Positions 32,975-33,548 of a stretch of DNA of 33,548 nt are shown here, piece by piece (the stretch's first letter is position 1; each line of letters opens with the position of its first letter). Both the position numbers and the translations under genes were made by a program. The stretch comes from Opitutia bacterium (GTDB taxonomy: Bacteria; Verrucomicrobiota; Verrucomicrobiia; Opitutales; UBA953). The stretch spans positions 1-33,548 of the forward strand of contig CANCLQ010000015.1 in assembly GCA_947378845.1 (NCBI GenBank). The letters run 5' to 3'. The notes under the pieces were generated by a model. The model was not told the DNA's origin. It saw only the letters and a list, made by a program, of their open reading frames with translations, and made no database searches.

Positions 32975-33451
32975 TCAGCCAACCTTCACGCGGAAGAGGG
33001 GCTGGCCGAACTCTACGGAGGTGCCGTTAGCGACAAGACACTCGACTACCGTGCCAGCGATTTCGGAAGGAATTTCATTCATCACCTTCATGGCTTCGAT
33101 GATGCAAACGACGGAGTCCACCTTGATAGGGGAGCCGACGGCGACGAAGGGTGGGTTTTCGGGCGATGGGGTCGCGTAGAAGGTGCCGACCATCGGGGAG
33201 TTGATGGTCTTGATGCTTGGGTCGGCCACGACGGCCGCGGGGGCGGCAGGTGCCGAAGGAGCGGCAGCAGCTGCTGCTGGGGCAGGGGCAGCGTAGACGG
33301 GGGCTGCCGGAGCCGCTGGGGCTGGTGCAAGGGCGCGACCTGGGAGGTCACGCTTGATGCGCAGCTTAAATTCTTGGTCTTGGATTTCGAATTCGGAACG
33401 GTCCGATTTCTTCATTAAATCCACGACTTGTTTGATCTTAGTTAGGTCCAA
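32975..33451 (-). CDS. accB: biotin carboxyl carrier protein of acetyl-CoA carboxylase
   Basis: Carrier whose biotin shuttles CO2 from AccC to the carboxyltransferase. I place the start at the TTG at 33451: it follows a perfect GGAGG (33464-33460, 8-nt spacer), the clearest Shine-Dalgarno in the window. It also gives MDLTKIKQVVDLMKKS, the usual AccB N terminus, and 158 aa (E. coli: 156). The frame runs on to ATGs at 33490 and 33511, but these add unconserved residues and ignore the GGAGG. Residues 1-36 form the N-terminal helix region, 37-78 an Ala/Pro linker, and 80-158 the biotinyl domain with biotin-Lys122 in EAMKVMNE. First visible gene of accB-accC-prmB. Confidence 0.95.
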   Translation of the reverse strand: MDLTKIKQVVDLMKKSDRSEFEIQDQEFKLRIKRDLPGRALAPAPAAPAAPVYAAPAPAAAAAAPSAPAAPAAVVADPSIKTINSPMVGTFYATPSPENPPFVAVGSPIKVDSVVCIIEAMKVMNEIPSEIAGTVVECLVANGTSVEFGQPLFRVKVG

Positions 33452-33459
33452 TGTAGTGT

Positions 33460-33464
33460 CCTCC
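33460..33464 (-). promoter_or_regulatory. Shine-Dalgarno sequence of accB
   Basis: GGAGG on the minus strand, 8 nt before TTG 33451. It decides the accB start in favour of a non-ATG codon and against the in-frame ATG codons further upstream, which have no such signal. Confidence 0.8.
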
Positions 33465-33548
33465 GTGAGGGGGTGTCCCTCTTGATACATCGGACTTAAG
33501 GAACAAATCAACCCCTCATTCAGATAATTCGGATGGTATTTTACCTAA

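Overview
The window looks like chromosomal DNA of a member of Verrucomicrobiota, probably near the Opitutae. The main reason is a five-gene block (14712-22149) with the order and domain make-up of the Akkermansia muciniphila Amuc_1102-1101-1100-1099-1098 cluster: small exported protein, PilM/PilN-like protein, two single-pass membrane proteins and a giant TPR-secretin. That cluster is characteristic of this phylum. G+C is roughly one half, coding density is high, and I see no insertion sequence, integrase, CRISPR array or prophage module. Most genes lack an obvious Shine-Dalgarno sequence, so the strong one in front of accB stands out.

Layout. 1-257: no convincing gene; a weak structured-RNA candidate and the recA terminator. 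258-1343 (-): recA, with a perfect LexA-type palindrome upstream. 1570-2718 (+): SixA-like phosphatase and an orphan TonB-like protein. 2697-3749 (-): YdjM-type membrane protein. 3890-5482 (+): sugar epimerase and an SDR without its catalytic tyrosine. 5542-8942 (-): pdhA-pdhB-pdhC pyruvate dehydrogenase operon, ending in a hairpin shared with the SDR. 9080-10549 (+): HPr and a coupled exported protein of unknown function. 10552-11704 (-): peptide deformylase and an HTH protein. 11889-12158 (+): small Arg/Ser-rich membrane protein. 12161-14641 (-): Zn/Mn-type ABC importer with overlapping genes. 14712-22149 (+): the type IV pilus-like cluster and its terminator. 22240-23181 (+): stand-alone 5'-3' exonuclease with a possible clamp-binding tail. 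23232-26983 (-): NahK-like sugar kinase, CvpA-like membrane protein and two divergent paralogues of unknown function. 27093-28318 (+): tRNA-Thr, folE2, tRNA-Arg. 28382-30638 (+): translationally coupled trio ending in a membrane-anchored DRGH nuclease. 30615-33451 (-): accB-accC-prmB.

How the genes fit together. Housekeeping functions dominate: acetyl-CoA production (PDH), its carboxylation for fatty-acid synthesis (AccB/AccC), folate synthesis (FolE2), protein maturation (Def, PrmB) and DNA repair (RecA, exonuclease). The most distinctive system is the envelope-spanning secretin/PilM assembly. No pilin, PilB/PilT motor, PilC platform or prepilin peptidase is encoded beside it, so what it assembles or exports cannot be read from this window. 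Other points worth attention are the exported/non-exported paralogue pair, the nuclease cassette, the Tyr-less SDR, the C-terminal QGDLF of the exonuclease, and two convergent gene pairs whose stop codons lie in the arms of the same inverted repeat.
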